The notes: a model not told the origin generated them from the sequence alone. Positions 43,589-54,277 are shown, numbered from the stretch's first letter. The stretch is DNA of 64,000 nt from Azorinus chamasolen (GCA_963576725.1 OY755243.1:34943846-35007845), one strand, 5' to 3'. Numbers and translations are program-made.

Positions 43589-44637
43589 TGTTATACAGGT
43601 ATATCAACACTTGATGGTTCTATTCTAAGCTTGATATACAAATGTTCAGTGTGCCTAATTCTCAAATTCACTATATCAAACATGAACACTTCGGTGAACA
43701 AATAATTAATTAATTTAGAATTTAAGTTTCATATAATAATTAGTAATCGTGTGCATTTGATAAATGATAACAATAGTAAACCTAATAATACAATACTTAT
43801 GGTATGTGTATCAGAGACTGAGAATTGTTTGGATCCTGATGAAGAATCCATCTAAGTCATTATCTGTTATATGCTTATCAGGGGTAGTATCTGTGATAGT
43901 ACGCCAGTATAATTTCAGATATTTTTTACTTTGAAAATCCCTAATGTTCTTAACAGGTGGAATCAGTCAGTCGGTGCTAGCTTTGTTGTTAACTGAATGA
44001 TATAATAACCTCTTTACATTTGCGAATCCTTTGACAACCATATAAGATAGATGAAGTAAAATCACTGGGGTTAGACTATTAAGAGTCTTAACACACTGAC
44101 AACCGTATGGTACACAATTTATTAGCATCATTCCATTAAGTCTCACAGGGTTTCACGGGTTCGCACTGACCAAGCATGCTGATCCAGTTGGACAGCATGT
44201 GACTGGCTGAAATCCAGCGACTTGCCTACTCCTCCCCCTCTTGCATATTCAACAGGGAGTTCTAGTTTAGTTTTTGGTTAGAGAGAAGGAGATATACTTT
44301 CGGGTTTACACGAACGGCAAAACATCATCCGGGAAAATGTAGTTTTATCTTTACTGGGTGGCAACGGCCACCCCTATCTATGTGTTAGAAATTCTAACAC
44401 TTATACAATAATCATATTTCTACAACTATCCTTAGTTTGGATTTCCATACTGGACATTTACTTGCATATGATTTCTTATTTGATGATCTTGTCATACATG
44501 TATGTGATTTGGAACTATACTAATTACAACACTGAAACTACAAAATGGACTTGTTCATTTCTCCAAGCCGGACTTCCACTGTCATACAGTCATACATATA
44601 TTTTTCGGATCTACATGAACATTTTCTCATTATGACA
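43589..44637 (+). repeat. Right LTR
   Basis: Same length as the left LTR, offset 3,291 throughout. The differences are mostly transitions (for example atcatg/atcgtg, cagacat/cagatat). Confidence 0.9.
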
Positions 44638-44726
44638 ACTATGACGTGGATGCCACTTTCATAAATATGCAATTAACTGTGACATGTTTGATGTGTATAG
44701 ATAATACTGATTTCCCTCTTTAACTC

Positions 44727-45115
44727 AATTGATATGCATTTAAGAAATAATGACATCATTAATATTAATAATATGAAATTGTATAGTGATATACATATGT
44801 AGAGGTCTAATATCTATGTGAATAACTAACTAGAATGACGTAAAATTGTTTTGTCAGTCATCTTAATGTCTTTATTGAAATTGTATTAACCTCGTGGACT
44901 TGTTAGTCTAAAGGTGAAAATCTTATCTTATCTTATCTTATCTTATGAACACGCGAACTGTTAGGCCTGGCAGAAACTTTAGAATCATATAAGTATTATT
45001 GCATAAGCAAACAGAGCAGACTCTGGTTAGACAGGTCTTACTGGAGCCTTCTGATTTGGGTATAGTCTGTTTGCAAAAGCGTGGGAATGAGTCTCTATAA
45101 GGGAAGACTTCAAAT
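44727..45115 (-). mobile_element. Family A1 MITE with tailed insertion
   Basis: Starts ccctctttaactcaattgat, then aagaaataatgacatcatta. After an insertion it resumes tgaacacgcgaactgttagg, with gcaaacagagcagactctgg, and ends gtctctataagggaaga. Confidence 0.65.
44800..44945 (+). mobile_element. SINE-like insertion with (CTTAT)n tail
   Basis: Foreign sequence between atacatatg and tgaacacg of the MITE. It contains taacctcgtggacttgttag and ends in about four ctta(t) units. No pol III boxes are seen, so it would be a 5'-truncated copy. Confidence 0.45.
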
Positions 45116-45189
45116 AATTTGGCGTTTCATCAGGGTTCAAACTACCCGACATGCAACGTTTTGTGTAGAAATGTAAGAAGCATGACATT

Positions 45190-45262
45190 AAAAGCTTAAT
45201 GCACATTGACAGTAAAAGCTTTCTGTGTAACTTTCATTCTGCATTAAGCTCCCGCATGTCTT
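45190..45262 (+). mobile_element. Family E hairpin fragment
   Basis: aaagcttaatgcacattgac, then aactttcattctgcattaag. Confidence 0.6.
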
Positions 45263-45364
45263 CAAAACTTCAGTCTTTGACATTTTAATGTGCATTGTAG
45301 CGCGGTTTAACTATAGCCTTGTATGTATATGTCCCAAGTTTAGAATAGCGTGCTGTCGGAGTCT

Positions 45365-45485
45365 GCAACCTTTCCTAGATTCTGAATTCATTCTCAAGCA
45401 TCTGATTGGTCAGAGTTTGAGTAAAACTCAAAATCTGACAATCAGGTGCTTGAGAATGAACGAAGACTCAAGTAAAAGGTTGTAA
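45365..45485. mobile_element. Foldback element, long imperfect hairpin
   Basis: gcaacctttcctagattctg and cattctcaagcatctgattg, mirrored by aatcaggtgcttgagaatga and gtaaaaggttgta. Confidence 0.7.
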
Positions 45486-45564
45486 ATCCTTGGACCCAGT
45501 TCTAATAACGATAAACTATGTATTCGTGCATACTAGTTATCCATGCTTTGTCAAGAGTTCATTG

Positions 45565-45920
45565 AGTGTCTCCATTCACCTCCCTGTCGCGTGCTCAGCT
45601 TGTTGTGCCAATATTGTGTCTACATTCACCTCCCTGTCGTGCTCAACTTGTTGTGCCAATAGTGTGTCTCCATTCACCTCCCTGTCGCGTGTTCAGCTTG
45701 TTGTGCCAATATTGTGTCTCCATTCACCTCCCTGTCGCGTGCTCAGCATTTTGTGCCAATATTGTGTCTCCATTCACCTCCCTGTCGCGTGTTCAGCTTG
45801 TTGTGCCAATATTGTGTCTCCATTCACCTCCCTGTCGCGTGTTCAGCTTGTTGTGTCAATATTGTGTCTCCATTCACCTCCATGTCGCGTGCTCAGCTTG
45901 TTGTGTCAATATTGTGAGTA
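45565..45920. repeat. 50-bp minisatellite, seven copies
   Basis: Unit ttcacctccctgtcgcgtgt, tcagcttgttgtgccaatat, tgtgtctcca. All three forward frames stay open because no unit frame contains a stop. The 140-codon frames are not genes. Confidence 0.95.
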
Positions 45921-46194
45921 AAAAGTTCCCTCTGACTTTTAAAGATATTTTAAGTTTTGTGTGTGGTGTGTTGTTTGTGTTGTTTTGAAGCATATCAGAA
46001 ACGTAAGACTTGTTTGCCTGTAAATATACCAAAAACAAACACAGGCAGAACTGGAATATTTCCGTGATTTTTCCGTCTACGGCTTCAAATAAACAAAACT
46101 GACGTGTCACGTTATGTAGCACGTGAAAAGGGAGTTGGAGTGAACATATACATGTATACAGCAATTATTCATCCAGTGTAATAAATGCCTGATA
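45921..46194. other. Unassigned stretch
   Basis: Nothing recognised. Confidence 0.5.
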
Positions 46195-46262
46195 ATCCTG
46201 ACTATTACTTATTTGTAAACAGTGTAGGGACTCTGTGTCTCATCAGGATCCAAACTGTTTCA
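46195..46262 (+). mobile_element. Family C core fragment
   Basis: tttgtaaacagtgtagggac, then gtctcatcaggatccaaact, gtttcacgctc. Confidence 0.55.
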
Positions 46263-46351
46263 CGCTCGGTTAATAGTTTCTAATGATCTTGATCAAATTG
46301 GATCTGAAAATAGTCAAAACTGCTCCAGATCCACTTTGTTTACACAGCGTG

Positions 46352-46630
46352 TTAAGGGGTATCCCTTTTCCTTCATAAATATACCTTTCTACATCTCTGC
46401 AAACACAACAGACCCAGATCAGACGGCTCCTATAGGAGCCGTCTGATCTGGGTCTGCTCTGTTTGCTAATTGAATAATATAGATCTGATTCTCCAGTTTC
46501 TGACATGGCCAAACTTTTCTGTGTTTTCATATGCCAATGATGCCATTATAGAATTATTTTTTAAAATTTAATATTCATAACTCATGATGCCATTATTTCT
46601 GGCATGAATATTCATGAAGTAAAGAGTGAT
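46352..46630 (+). mobile_element. Family A1 MITE, nearly full length
   Basis: ttaaggggtatcccttttcc, then a perfect cagacggctcctataggagc, cgtctg palindrome. Long arm ttctgacatggccaaacttt; ends gaatattcatgaagtaaaga. Confidence 0.8.
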
Positions 46631-46906
46631 TTATATAGTGTGCCTCCTGATCAGGGTTTGCCTTTTAGACAAATGTTCAAAAGTGTTATCCTGTGGTAAA
46701 ACATAATGTGAACAGGGTCCCAAATTGACGACAGATCGTACGACCACATGTATCGTAAGTCCTATTTAACGACACTCATTGCTAATCACATAGCGGCAAA
46801 AATTACACATGCTTAGGCTTACTTTGTACGACAGAAATTATAAGAAGTTCGAACTAACGATATTGTATGTCCTTTGAAGTTACCGATAATTTCTATTGTA
46901 CGATTT
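46631..46906. other. Unassigned stretch
   Basis: Has several tcgtacga, acgac and taacgac words that also mark 51700-51950. No boundaries found. Confidence 0.35.
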
Positions 46907-47156
46907 TTAACCATTTCCTTCATATATACACCTTTTCATGCATTTGCAAACAGAGTAGACTCAAATAAGACGGCTCTTATAGGAGCCGTCTGATCAGGGT
47001 TTGCTCTGTTGGCTTATGGAGTTTGAACGATCTGTTTCTTTAGTTTCTGAAATGCCTGCATTGTTCCAGCTTCCATATTTCATTATAACTATTCTGTCCA
47101 TGAATATTCAGTAGGTAGTGAAATTTATGACAAATATAGAACAGGGAAGGGGTTAA
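46907..47156 (+). mobile_element. Family A2 MITE, full length (250 bp)
   Basis: ttaaccatttccttcatata to gaacagggaaggggttaa. Core cggctcttataggagccgtc. TTAA at both ends. Confidence 0.85.
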
Positions 47157-47266
47157 CGAAGCGGGTCCGATGGTGTAAACGCGGCGAGGCCGCGCTTAGC
47201 GGGATAACGGTTATCATGTAGACTGATAACCAATCAAAACATGAATCAGGACTTAAACCATTTATT

Positions 47267-47440
47267 TCATGCGCTGCCAAGCAGTGTCGTCTGCAAAATC
47301 TGTCGTTTGTTACAACTTCCGTTTTCTTTACTTTTCTTTTTAAAAAAAAGCTTACCATATTAACAAACATTTTGGTTACTCGGCGCCTCATCTGGATCCA
47401 AACTGTTTGCATAGGTAATCACAGATGCGACATTGGCAAC
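47267..47440 (+). mobile_element. Family C MITE
   Basis: gcagtgtcgtctgcaaaatc, then ggttactcggcgcctcatct, ggatccaaactgtttgcata. Confidence 0.65.
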
Positions 47441-47460
47441 GAAAGAATCAAACACTAAGT

Positions 47461-47695
47461 TACTTTAGTCTACAAAAGCTGACGTCTCTTTTATTTCTCA
47501 AAGTACTTTTTTCCAAACATTGTCATTTGTTACAATTTTCGTTTGTTTAAATATCTCCCACTTTTCTTTAAAAGTACATATCACAGTAACACACAAATTT
47601 GATCCTGATTAGACGCCGAGTTACCCGGTGTCTCATTTGGATCCAAAACACCACAGATGCGACATCGGCAGTGAAAGAGTAAGGGCCGATTCAGC
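47461..47695 (+). mobile_element. Family C MITE
   Basis: gtctacaaaagctgacgtct, then atttgatcctgattagacgc, cgagttacccggtgtctcat. Confidence 0.65.
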
Positions 47696-47911
47696 TTAAC
47701 CCTTACAACGCTGAATTTTCAAATGGACTATTCCAAAATTCAAACAAGCCAAACTTATGGGGAATATTTAGGAAACTTTTTAAAAAGAAAACTGTAACAT
47801 GACAAACAGTGCAGATCCTGATGAGAGGGTTCCTCTAGGAGCCCTCTCATCTGGGTCTACACTGTTTGGAAAAGGACATTAGTGACTCGTTTCCCGCACT
47901 GGAAGGGTTAA
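47696..47911 (+). mobile_element. Family B MITE, full length (216 bp)
   Basis: Reference copy. ttaacccttacaacgctgaa to gcactggaagggttaa. Core gacaaacagtgcagatcctg, gggttcctctaggagccctc, then tctgggtctacactgtttgg. TTAA at both ends. Confidence 0.85.
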
Positions 47912-48184
47912 TTATCTCGAATTATTAACATACAGCTGCCGTGAAAATATGTATTGATCTCGAATCCTTCATGTGCTGAATGCATCTGTCGTCTGCTTAA
48001 AATCATTGAAATCAAATGGCAACCAAGTTGAAACCTAATACAACATAGTTAAAGTCCGAGCGAGCATCTTGGTGTCTCGTGATTTATCTCCTAGCTGTTT
48101 GTAATTCTCGGTCGCTCTCAACCTTAAGCGAGTGTAGCGTTCGTTTAAGATTGAAAAACGTGGATCATTTGTGTTGAATGACAT
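47912..48184. other. Unassigned stretch
   Basis: A short family C scrap (catctgtcgtctgctt, about 47983) and otherwise nothing. Confidence 0.45.
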
Positions 48185-48390
48185 AGTTTGTGTCAACATA
48201 CAAGTATGAGTTTAGTTTAGTTTGTGTCAACATACAAGTATGAGTTTAGTTTAGTTTGTGTCAACATACAAGTATGAGTTTAGTTTAGTTTGTGTCAACA
48301 TACAAGTATGAGTTTAGTTTAGTTTGTGTCAACATACAAGTATGAGTTTAGTTTAGTTTGTGTCAACATACAAGTATGAATTTAGTTTAG
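48185..48390. repeat. 34-bp minisatellite, six copies
   Basis: agtttgtgtcaacatacaag, then tatgagtttagttt, nearly perfect in every unit. Confidence 0.95.
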
Positions 48391-48509
48391 ACTCCACTAA
48401 CTCTTTAGCTCATGAATATACATGTAAAAATGGTAAAATCATGTATGTTAATTCTTATAATTGCATTATCAACAAAAATAATGTTTACCATTGTAAATCG
48501 ATTTTTTTT

Positions 48510-48621
48510 CAAAATCAAACAGAACAGACCCTAATCAGATAGTACCTGCGTGACGCGTCTGTTCTGGGTCTACTCTGTTCTCATAGGTGCCACAATCCGC
48601 CTCTATTAGGGAAGCGATTAA
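48510..48621 (-). mobile_element. Family A MITE, core and short arm
   Basis: tcaaacagaacagaccctaa, then gcgtctgttctgggtctact; ends tctattagggaagcgattaa. Confidence 0.65.
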
Positions 48622-48634
48622 CCCTTAAACTGTT

Positions 48635-48830
48635 TTAACCCTTATCATGCTGTAGAAAATAATGTCTGCTCAACTTTGGACCTGAAGCAATTTTGACTAC
48701 TTCCGATTCGACCATGCTTGAGAGAAACCCTTGGTCAAGTGTTAAAACAGTTTGGATCCTGATGTGACAGCAGGAGCCCAAATATGTTTGCAAATGAATG
48801 TTCGGTAGCAAATAGCGTGATAAGGGTTAA
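48635..48830 (+). mobile_element. Family C-like TTAA MITE with long TIR
   Basis: TIRs ttaacccttatcatgct and agcgtgataagggttaa. Inside, taaaacagtttggatcctga. The arms differ from standard family C. Confidence 0.75.
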
Positions 48831-48962
48831 AATGACATCTGCTGAAAATCCGACTTTATTTTTAAACTTTGATGGCATCTTTTAAGGGTTGTTTAAGGTG
48901 TTTTAAGACATTATTGACGGAGTAGGTAATAGCCTAACTCCTAGTCTGTTGTTACTCCTCGT

Positions 48963-49186
48963 TTCAACCCTTTCCTTCATATAAACACCTTTTCACGCAT
49001 CTGCAAACAGATTAGACCAAGATCAGACGGCTCCTATAGGAGTCTGCTCTAATTGTTAATGGAATTGGATAGATCTGTTTCTTTAGTTTCTAAAAGGGCT
49101 ACAACGTTCCAACTTCCATATTTCATTATAACTATTTTGTCCATGAATTGAGATTTGGAATAAATACAGAACAGAGAAAGGGTTAA
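48963..49186 (+). mobile_element. Family A2 MITE
   Basis: ttcaaccctttccttcatat, then cagacggctcctataggagt with part of the right hairpin arm lost. Ends cagagaaagggttaa. Confidence 0.8.
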
Positions 49187-49256
49187 TCCAAGCTGCTCCT
49201 CCTAGTCGGGGCTACAGAGAAAGGGTTAATCCAAGCTGCTCCTCCTAGTCGGGACT
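49173..49256. repeat. 42-bp duplication of a MITE end and its flank
   Basis: agagaaagggttaatccaag, ctgctcctcctagtcggg occurs twice, so the MITE terminus itself was copied. Confidence 0.85.
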
Positions 49257-49316
49257 CATAGCATACAGGCTTATAATTGCTGGTTTTGTATGAACGACGA
49301 TAAAATCTTAAAGGTA

Positions 49317-49465
49317 CAGTAACACATCTATAAAGCGACGACCATTGGATATGTCGAATACTGGGTCATAAAAGCACGCGGTACATCAGTGCGGGAAAAC
49401 GTTATTAAGCAACTATCTGCAATCAATCGTGTCGATTATGTTGTCACATTAGAGGGGTTCTACTG
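49317..49465 (+). mobile_element. Family E-type MITE, short form
   Basis: cagtaacacatctataaagc to ttagaggggttctactg. Contains ttattaagcaactatctgca. Flanked by TA at the left. Confidence 0.6.
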
Positions 49466-49489
49466 TTTGTAGTCTGTATAGAAAAACTT

Positions 49490-50376
49490 AATGTTTTATT
49501 CATGACGTTGTCACCATAGAGATGCTCTACTGTATTAATTAATTACGTTGTCACCATAGAGATGTTCTACTCTATTTATTCATGACGTTGTCACTATAGA
49601 GATGGACTACTGTATTTATTCATGACGTTGTCACTATAGAGATGTTCTACTGTATTAATTAATTACGTTGTCACTATAGAGATGGACTACTGTATTTATT
49701 CATGACGTTGTCACTATAGAGATGTTCTACTGTATTTATTCATGACGTTGTCACTATAGAGATGTTCTACTGTATTTATTCATGACGTTGTTACTATAGA
49801 GATGTTCTACTGTATTAATTAATTACGTTGTCACTATAGAGATGGACTACTGTATATATTTATTCATTACGTTGTCGCTATAGAGATGTTCTACTGTATT
49901 TATTCATGACGTTGTCACTATAGAGATGTTCTATTGTATTTATTCATGACGTTGTCACTATAGAGATGGACTATTGTATATATGTATTCATTACGTTGTC
50001 GCTATAGAGATGTTCTACTCTGTTTATTCATGACGTTGTCAATATAGAGATGTTCTACTGTATTTATTCATGACATTGTCACTATAGAGATGTTCTACTG
50101 TATTTATTCATGACATTGTCACTATAGAGATGTTCTACTGTATTTATTCATTACGTTGTCACTATAGAGATGTTCTACTGTATTTATTCATTACGTTGTT
50201 GCTATAGAGATGTTCTACTGTATTTATTCATGACGTTGTCGCTATAGAGATGTTCTACTGTATTATTAATTACGTTGTCGCTACAGAGATGAACTACTGT
50301 ATCTGTTCATTACGTTGTTGCTATAGAGATGTTCTACTGTGTTTATTAATTACACTGTTGCTATAGAGATGTTGTA
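49490..50376. repeat. 40-bp minisatellite resembling a family E end
   Basis: About 22 units: tattcatgacgttgtcacta, tagagatgttctactgtatt, with ttaattaattacg and ggactac variants. Each unit carries the tagaggn-ttctactgta type terminus of the adjacent MITE. Confidence 0.95.
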
Positions 50377-50838
50377 AACCAGGTATCTATAGGCGGTATA
50401 TAAGACTAAAGCTGCTCCCTTCTGTTACATACACGTCAGTTAATTACCGTCGCATTTCCATACCTGATAAAGAAATCTGATTATTCTAGTCATCATAGAA
50501 ATGCGTCGCTTTTCACATATTGATATTATCTCCAGGAAATGGCCATTCATATGAATATTATCTCCGAGAAATAGCGATGTACGGTGACAGATAATTTCAG
50601 ATGACAGTTTAAAATCAATTTCAACCGTTAAAAGGAGATGTGGTAAAGTACATTATTCGGATAAATTTATCTCTGATGAAATTCACCTAGTTTCTATTGG
50701 AAACTGGGTCATACTTTTTGTGTATTATCTTTTTGGACGAGTCTTACAAAAACGCTCGCTGATAGTGTCTTTAGCAATTTGTTGATTAAACAATTCAGTT
50801 ACAGTGAGTTCTAATTTAAGACAAGTGACAGCTTCATG
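50377..50838. other. Unassigned stretch
   Basis: ttatctccaggaaatggcca and attatctccgagaaatagcg are a local pair. Nothing else. Confidence 0.45.
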
Positions 50839-51000
50839 TATTAATACGCCATATAATATACGCCTTTTCAACCAGTGTAGACCCAGATCTTACGGCTCCT
50901 GTGTCAGCCGTCTGACTTGGTCTGCTCTACTTGCATAATTATAGAGTTTGCCATGGCAGGACTTTCTGTGGTCATATGTCATAATAAATGCATGGAATTA
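50839..51000 (+). mobile_element. Family A1 MITE, shortened
   Basis: tatacgccttttcaaccagt, gtagacccagatcttacggc, then tcagccgtctgacttggtct. Confidence 0.7.
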
Positions 51001-51003
51001 ATA

Positions 51004-51250
51004 CAGTAAAACCCCTCTATAACGGCCACTAAATTGTGATAATTAGTTGGTATTTATGGCAGGTGACAGCTTAAAGCAATGTGAAAGTAAAACAGAACGC
51101 TCCTATAGGAGCGTTCTGTTTTACTTTCACTTTGCTTTAAGCCTCCTACAGGAGCGTTCTGTTTTACTTTCACTTTGCTTTAAGCAGCCACCTGCCTTTT
51201 ACCCAAAATACTTGGTGTAATTTAGTGGTCGTTATATAGAGGTTTTACTG
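51004..51250 (+). mobile_element. Family E subtype MITE with duplicated arm
   Basis: cagtaaaacccctctataac to tatatagaggttttactg at TA. The stem gcttaaagcaatgtgaaagt against actttcactttgctttaagc, with gctcctataggagc loop. The right arm ctcctacaggagcgttctgt ... ctttgctttaag is present twice. Confidence 0.85.
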
Positions 51251-51444
51251 TATATATGATGTCACTATATTCATCAAAATGAAGGATTAAGCTGTCGATA
51301 AATGCAGCTTCTGCTGAGATAAGTCGATTCTTTTTAAACTTCAGCACGGTTTGTATCCAATACATAATAGTCTATATAATTTATAACGAAGGGATGGGGA
51401 GTGGGGCAAACAAATGTTGTTGTTGGTAATGTTTTTATCTTGGT
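51251..51444. other. Unassigned stretch
   Basis: Nothing recognised. Confidence 0.5.
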
Positions 51445-51690
51445 TTAACCCTTTCACCGTCAATGTCGCCTTTATACACCACGACAAATAGTGCAGTCCC
51501 AGATCAGACGCCGCCATTTCAAGGCGGCGTCTGATCAGGGACTTCACTTTTTGTCTCAATCTCTATTTCTATACCTGTGCTTTATTCCTTTGAAATTTGC
51601 ATGTATTTATCTCATTTCCTTATTGTACCAAATGATTTAACAAAATTGGATTGCAGACGACAATTAGAAATTTGACGCCAAAAGCGTTAA
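51445..51690 (+). mobile_element. Family H TTAA-type MITE
   Basis: ttaaccctttcaccgtcaat to gacgccaaaagcgttaa. Perfect core cagacgccgccatttcaagg, cggcgtctgatcagggactt, flanked by gacaaatagtgcagtcccag and cactttttgtc. Arms differ from A and G. Confidence 0.7.
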
Positions 51691-51990
51691 TTCCACAGTG
51701 GCCCGTTTTACGAAAGATCGTATAACAGAGCGTGTCGTCAGTTCTAGCATATGTCCACCACAACTTCCAGTCGCGACCATCGTATGTTAACACTAACGAC
51801 AGTTTCCGTCGTACGAAGTTTAACCGGAATTGTCGCATGCTAGAGGGTGTGATATATGACTATGTGAATATGGCTATCGTAATTAAGCACTTACGATTGC
51901 GTTGGTCGTATGAGCTTTAGTACAACGGGGTCAGTGTCGCGAGCAATTGTCCAAGCAAAATTGATACATCAATAATGTCATAGAATAGTA
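51691..51990. other. Unassigned stretch
   Basis: Rich in tcgtacg, acgac and tcgcga words, including gacagtttccgtcgtacgaa. The open frames on both strands have no domain. Confidence 0.4.
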
Positions 51991-52269
51991 TGGCGTGTCA
52001 GGCGTTGTAATATTGTATAAAATATACTTTTATTGTTTGATTTTATATATTTGTTGTATAATTTTATTTTATATATTTATTTTATATATTTATTGTATAA
52101 AATATATATTTATTGTGTATATTTTTATATATTTATTGTATATTTTATATATGTATTGTATAAAATATATATTTGTTGTATAATGAATAAATATATATTT
52201 TATACAATAAATATATATAATTATACATTAAAATATATTTCATACAACATTGCAACGCCTGACACACCA
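51991..52269. mobile_element. 279-bp TIR element with TAGTA target duplication
   Basis: TIRs of about 21 bp: tggcgtgtcaggcgttgtaa and ttgcaacgcctgacacacca. Exact 5-bp flanks tagta at 51986-51990 and 52270-52274. The interior is almost only A and T (tatatatttattgtataaaa-like) and self-complementary. Frames inside are low complexity. Confidence 0.8.
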
Positions 52270-52360
52270 TAGTATATATAGGTAACATTGGTTGTGGTGT
52301 TGACCTCAAAAAATAAAATCTTGGAAGTTTTATTTATAATGTTTTCCATTTGTATCCCGA

Positions 52361-52568
52361 TTAACCGTTCACCTTATACCACCGCTTTTTATAGCCTTCG
52401 CATACAGAGTAGACCCAGATCAGATTCCCCCGGTTTGGGATAACAGATCTAATTCTATAGTTCCTATCAGGGCCAAAACGTTCTGCCAGAATAAAATATC
52501 ATATACAGGTAGTTAATATTCATGACGTCATTATTTCTTTCATGAATATTCATTAGGTAAAGGGTTAA
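52361..52568 (+). mobile_element. Family A1 MITE
   Basis: ttaaccgttcaccttatacc, catacagagtagacccagat, long arm with tgacgtca at 52523-52530, end taggtaaagggttaa. The palindrome is reduced. Confidence 0.8.
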
Positions 52569-52669
52569 TGATTAATTGAATGTTATAAGGAAGTGCACGT
52601 GCACCTAATCACTTTCGATTGATTGATGTCCACAGTTCAGCTTTTGCGGGCGAATTTGTGACAATATCT

Positions 52670-52916
52670 TTAACCCTTTCCTTCATATAAACGTGTTTTC
52701 ACGCATTTGCAAACAGAGTAGACCCATATCAGACGGCTATTATAGGAGCAACTGATCAGGGTCTGCTCTGTTTGCTAATGGAAGTTGATAGATCTTTTTC
52801 TTTACTTTCTAAAATGGCTACAGTGCTTCACCTTCCATATTGCATTATAACTATTTGGTCTATGAATATTCAGTAGGTACTGAAATTTAGAATAAACACA
52901 GAACAGGGAAAGGATT
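52670..52916 (+). mobile_element. Family A2 MITE
   Basis: ttaaccctttccttcatata, gcaaacagagtagacccata, ggctattataggagcaactg. Ends cagaacagggaaaggatt. Confidence 0.85.
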
Positions 52917-52984
52917 TCACAATACGGGTCCAAACGTAACTCACCATCTCATCAGGTTTCAAAGTAACTGACGAACTCATCGCT

Positions 52985-53130
52985 AGTTTTTCAACCATTC
53001 TCCTGTTGCATATTAATGTAAGAAATCATGAAATCATGAATATTTATTAGCTGGTGTTTCTATAATGGTTTATGCACTCATGGTCATTTGGTATTAGTAG
53101 AAATTAAAGAGTTATATATACTATATTTTC
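52985..53130 (-). mobile_element. Family A1 MITE, long arm only
   Basis: catattaatgtaagaaatca, then atgaatatttattagctggt, tttctataatggtttatgca. No core. Confidence 0.6.
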
Positions 53131-53261
53131 ATAACCATGCAATATCGTGAACAGTATATAGCATGTTCTGCTGGCGAACAACGTTAGATGTTAACTCCGG
53201 ATGAGTAAGAGTTGTTTCCCTTTGTTAATAAATGGGTCATACTTGATTTCCTTCATCTACA

Positions 53262-53450
53262 GTTACCTCTGGAAACAGATTTTACCCAGATGAGACACCG
53301 AATACATCGACGTCTCATCAGGATCCAAACTGTTTGTCGCTCTGAATGTGAGTTTTGAAAGAAGAGGGGAGAACATTGAACACTGCGTATTGCAGCAGAC
53401 GAGAAAATTTGCAGATGGCACCACTGTGCAGGAAAAGAACTGTACTCAAA
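53262..53450 (+). mobile_element. Family C MITE
   Basis: ggaaacagattttacccaga, tgagacaccgaatacatcga, cgtctcatcaggatccaaac, then gcagcagacgagaaaatttg. Confidence 0.65.
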
Positions 53451-53493
53451 AGGTACATGTAAATAACAGTATAACCTGTCTACAGCGACTGCT

Positions 53494-53726
53494 TAAACCG
53501 TCACTCCATGAATATTCATATAAGAGGTAATGACGTCATAAATATGAATTAGATAAATTGAATACAATAGTACATGGACACATGGCTTTTTGGCCAGGAC
53601 AGACACTGTAGAATATCATAAGCAAACAGAGCAGACCCTGATCAGACAGCTCTAACAAGAACCGTCTAACCAGGTACTGCTTTGTTAGCAAATGCGTGAA
53701 ATGGTGTTTATTTGGAGGAATGGGTT
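53494..53726 (-). mobile_element. Family A1 MITE
   Basis: ccatgaatattcatataaga, TGACGTCA at 53531-53538, gcaaacagagcagaccctga, tcagacagctctaacaagaa. Ends tatttggaggaatgggttta. Confidence 0.8.
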
Positions 53727-53739
53727 TATGTATAAGTGT

Positions 53740-53895
53740 TGGTTTCATTAAAGACAAATTTTAATGCAGAATGAAAGAAAGGCAGTGAGCTCCTATGCAA
53801 ACTCGACATAACTTTAGTTCTGCATTAAGCTATCAAGAATTAAGAATTCAGCTCCTGTTCAATGACTGATGCAGAGATATTTTACTGAAATGAAT
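53740..53895 (+). mobile_element. Family E MITE, worn
   Basis: ttttaatgcagaatgaaaga, then ctttagttctgcattaagct; ends cagagatattttactg. Confidence 0.6.
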
Positions 53896-54277
53896 TTTAT
53901 AAGTGCATGGTAAGAATGTTGACGGCTAGAATGTAAGTGCAGTAGGTCTCAAACGCCGATTGGATTGTTACACCTGGTTAGACATACAGCGAGCAGGTGG
54001 TATAACAATTAGTCGCTATCGCCAGCCGAAAGTTGTAAAATTAAAACGACAAGATTTTTATCGCTCAAAACTATTTCATCAGTTTCAAATGTGCTAGTCA
54101 GCAAAATTTATCACAGCTTGTCCAGTTACATGTACATCTGCTTTACGGTAGCTAATAGTATATATCCTGATCAGTTTCGGACATACATGTAACTCGTGTC
54201 TCATTTATATTCAACATGTTTAACGCGCATGCGTTTAGTCGGTGGTGGAAATATATACATGTGATAGATTATTCTAA
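53896..54277. other. Unassigned stretch
   Basis: Nothing recognised. Confidence 0.5.

Larger units (their letters stand above)
40298..44637 (+). mobile_element. Young non-autonomous LTR retrotransposon (4.34 kb)
   Basis: Two LTRs of 1,049 bp flank 2,242 bp. LTRs start tgttatacagg and end atgaca (TG...CA). The 4-bp target duplication acta is at 40294-40297 and 44638-44641. A purine tract precedes the right LTR. By eye the LTRs differ at 7 sites and have no length difference, about 99.3% identity, so insertion is recent. The interior has no gag, protease, RT or integrase frame, so it is LARD-like and must be mobilised by another element. Superfamily is undetermined. Confidence 0.9.

Noticed and set aside
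45490..45988. Two overlapping frames of about 140 codons
   Set aside because: Both are readings of a 50-bp repeat without stops. Several frames are open at once, which argues against coding.
51995..52272. Tyr/Ile-rich membrane-like frames
   Set aside because: AT-only interior of a TIR element; hydrophobic by composition.
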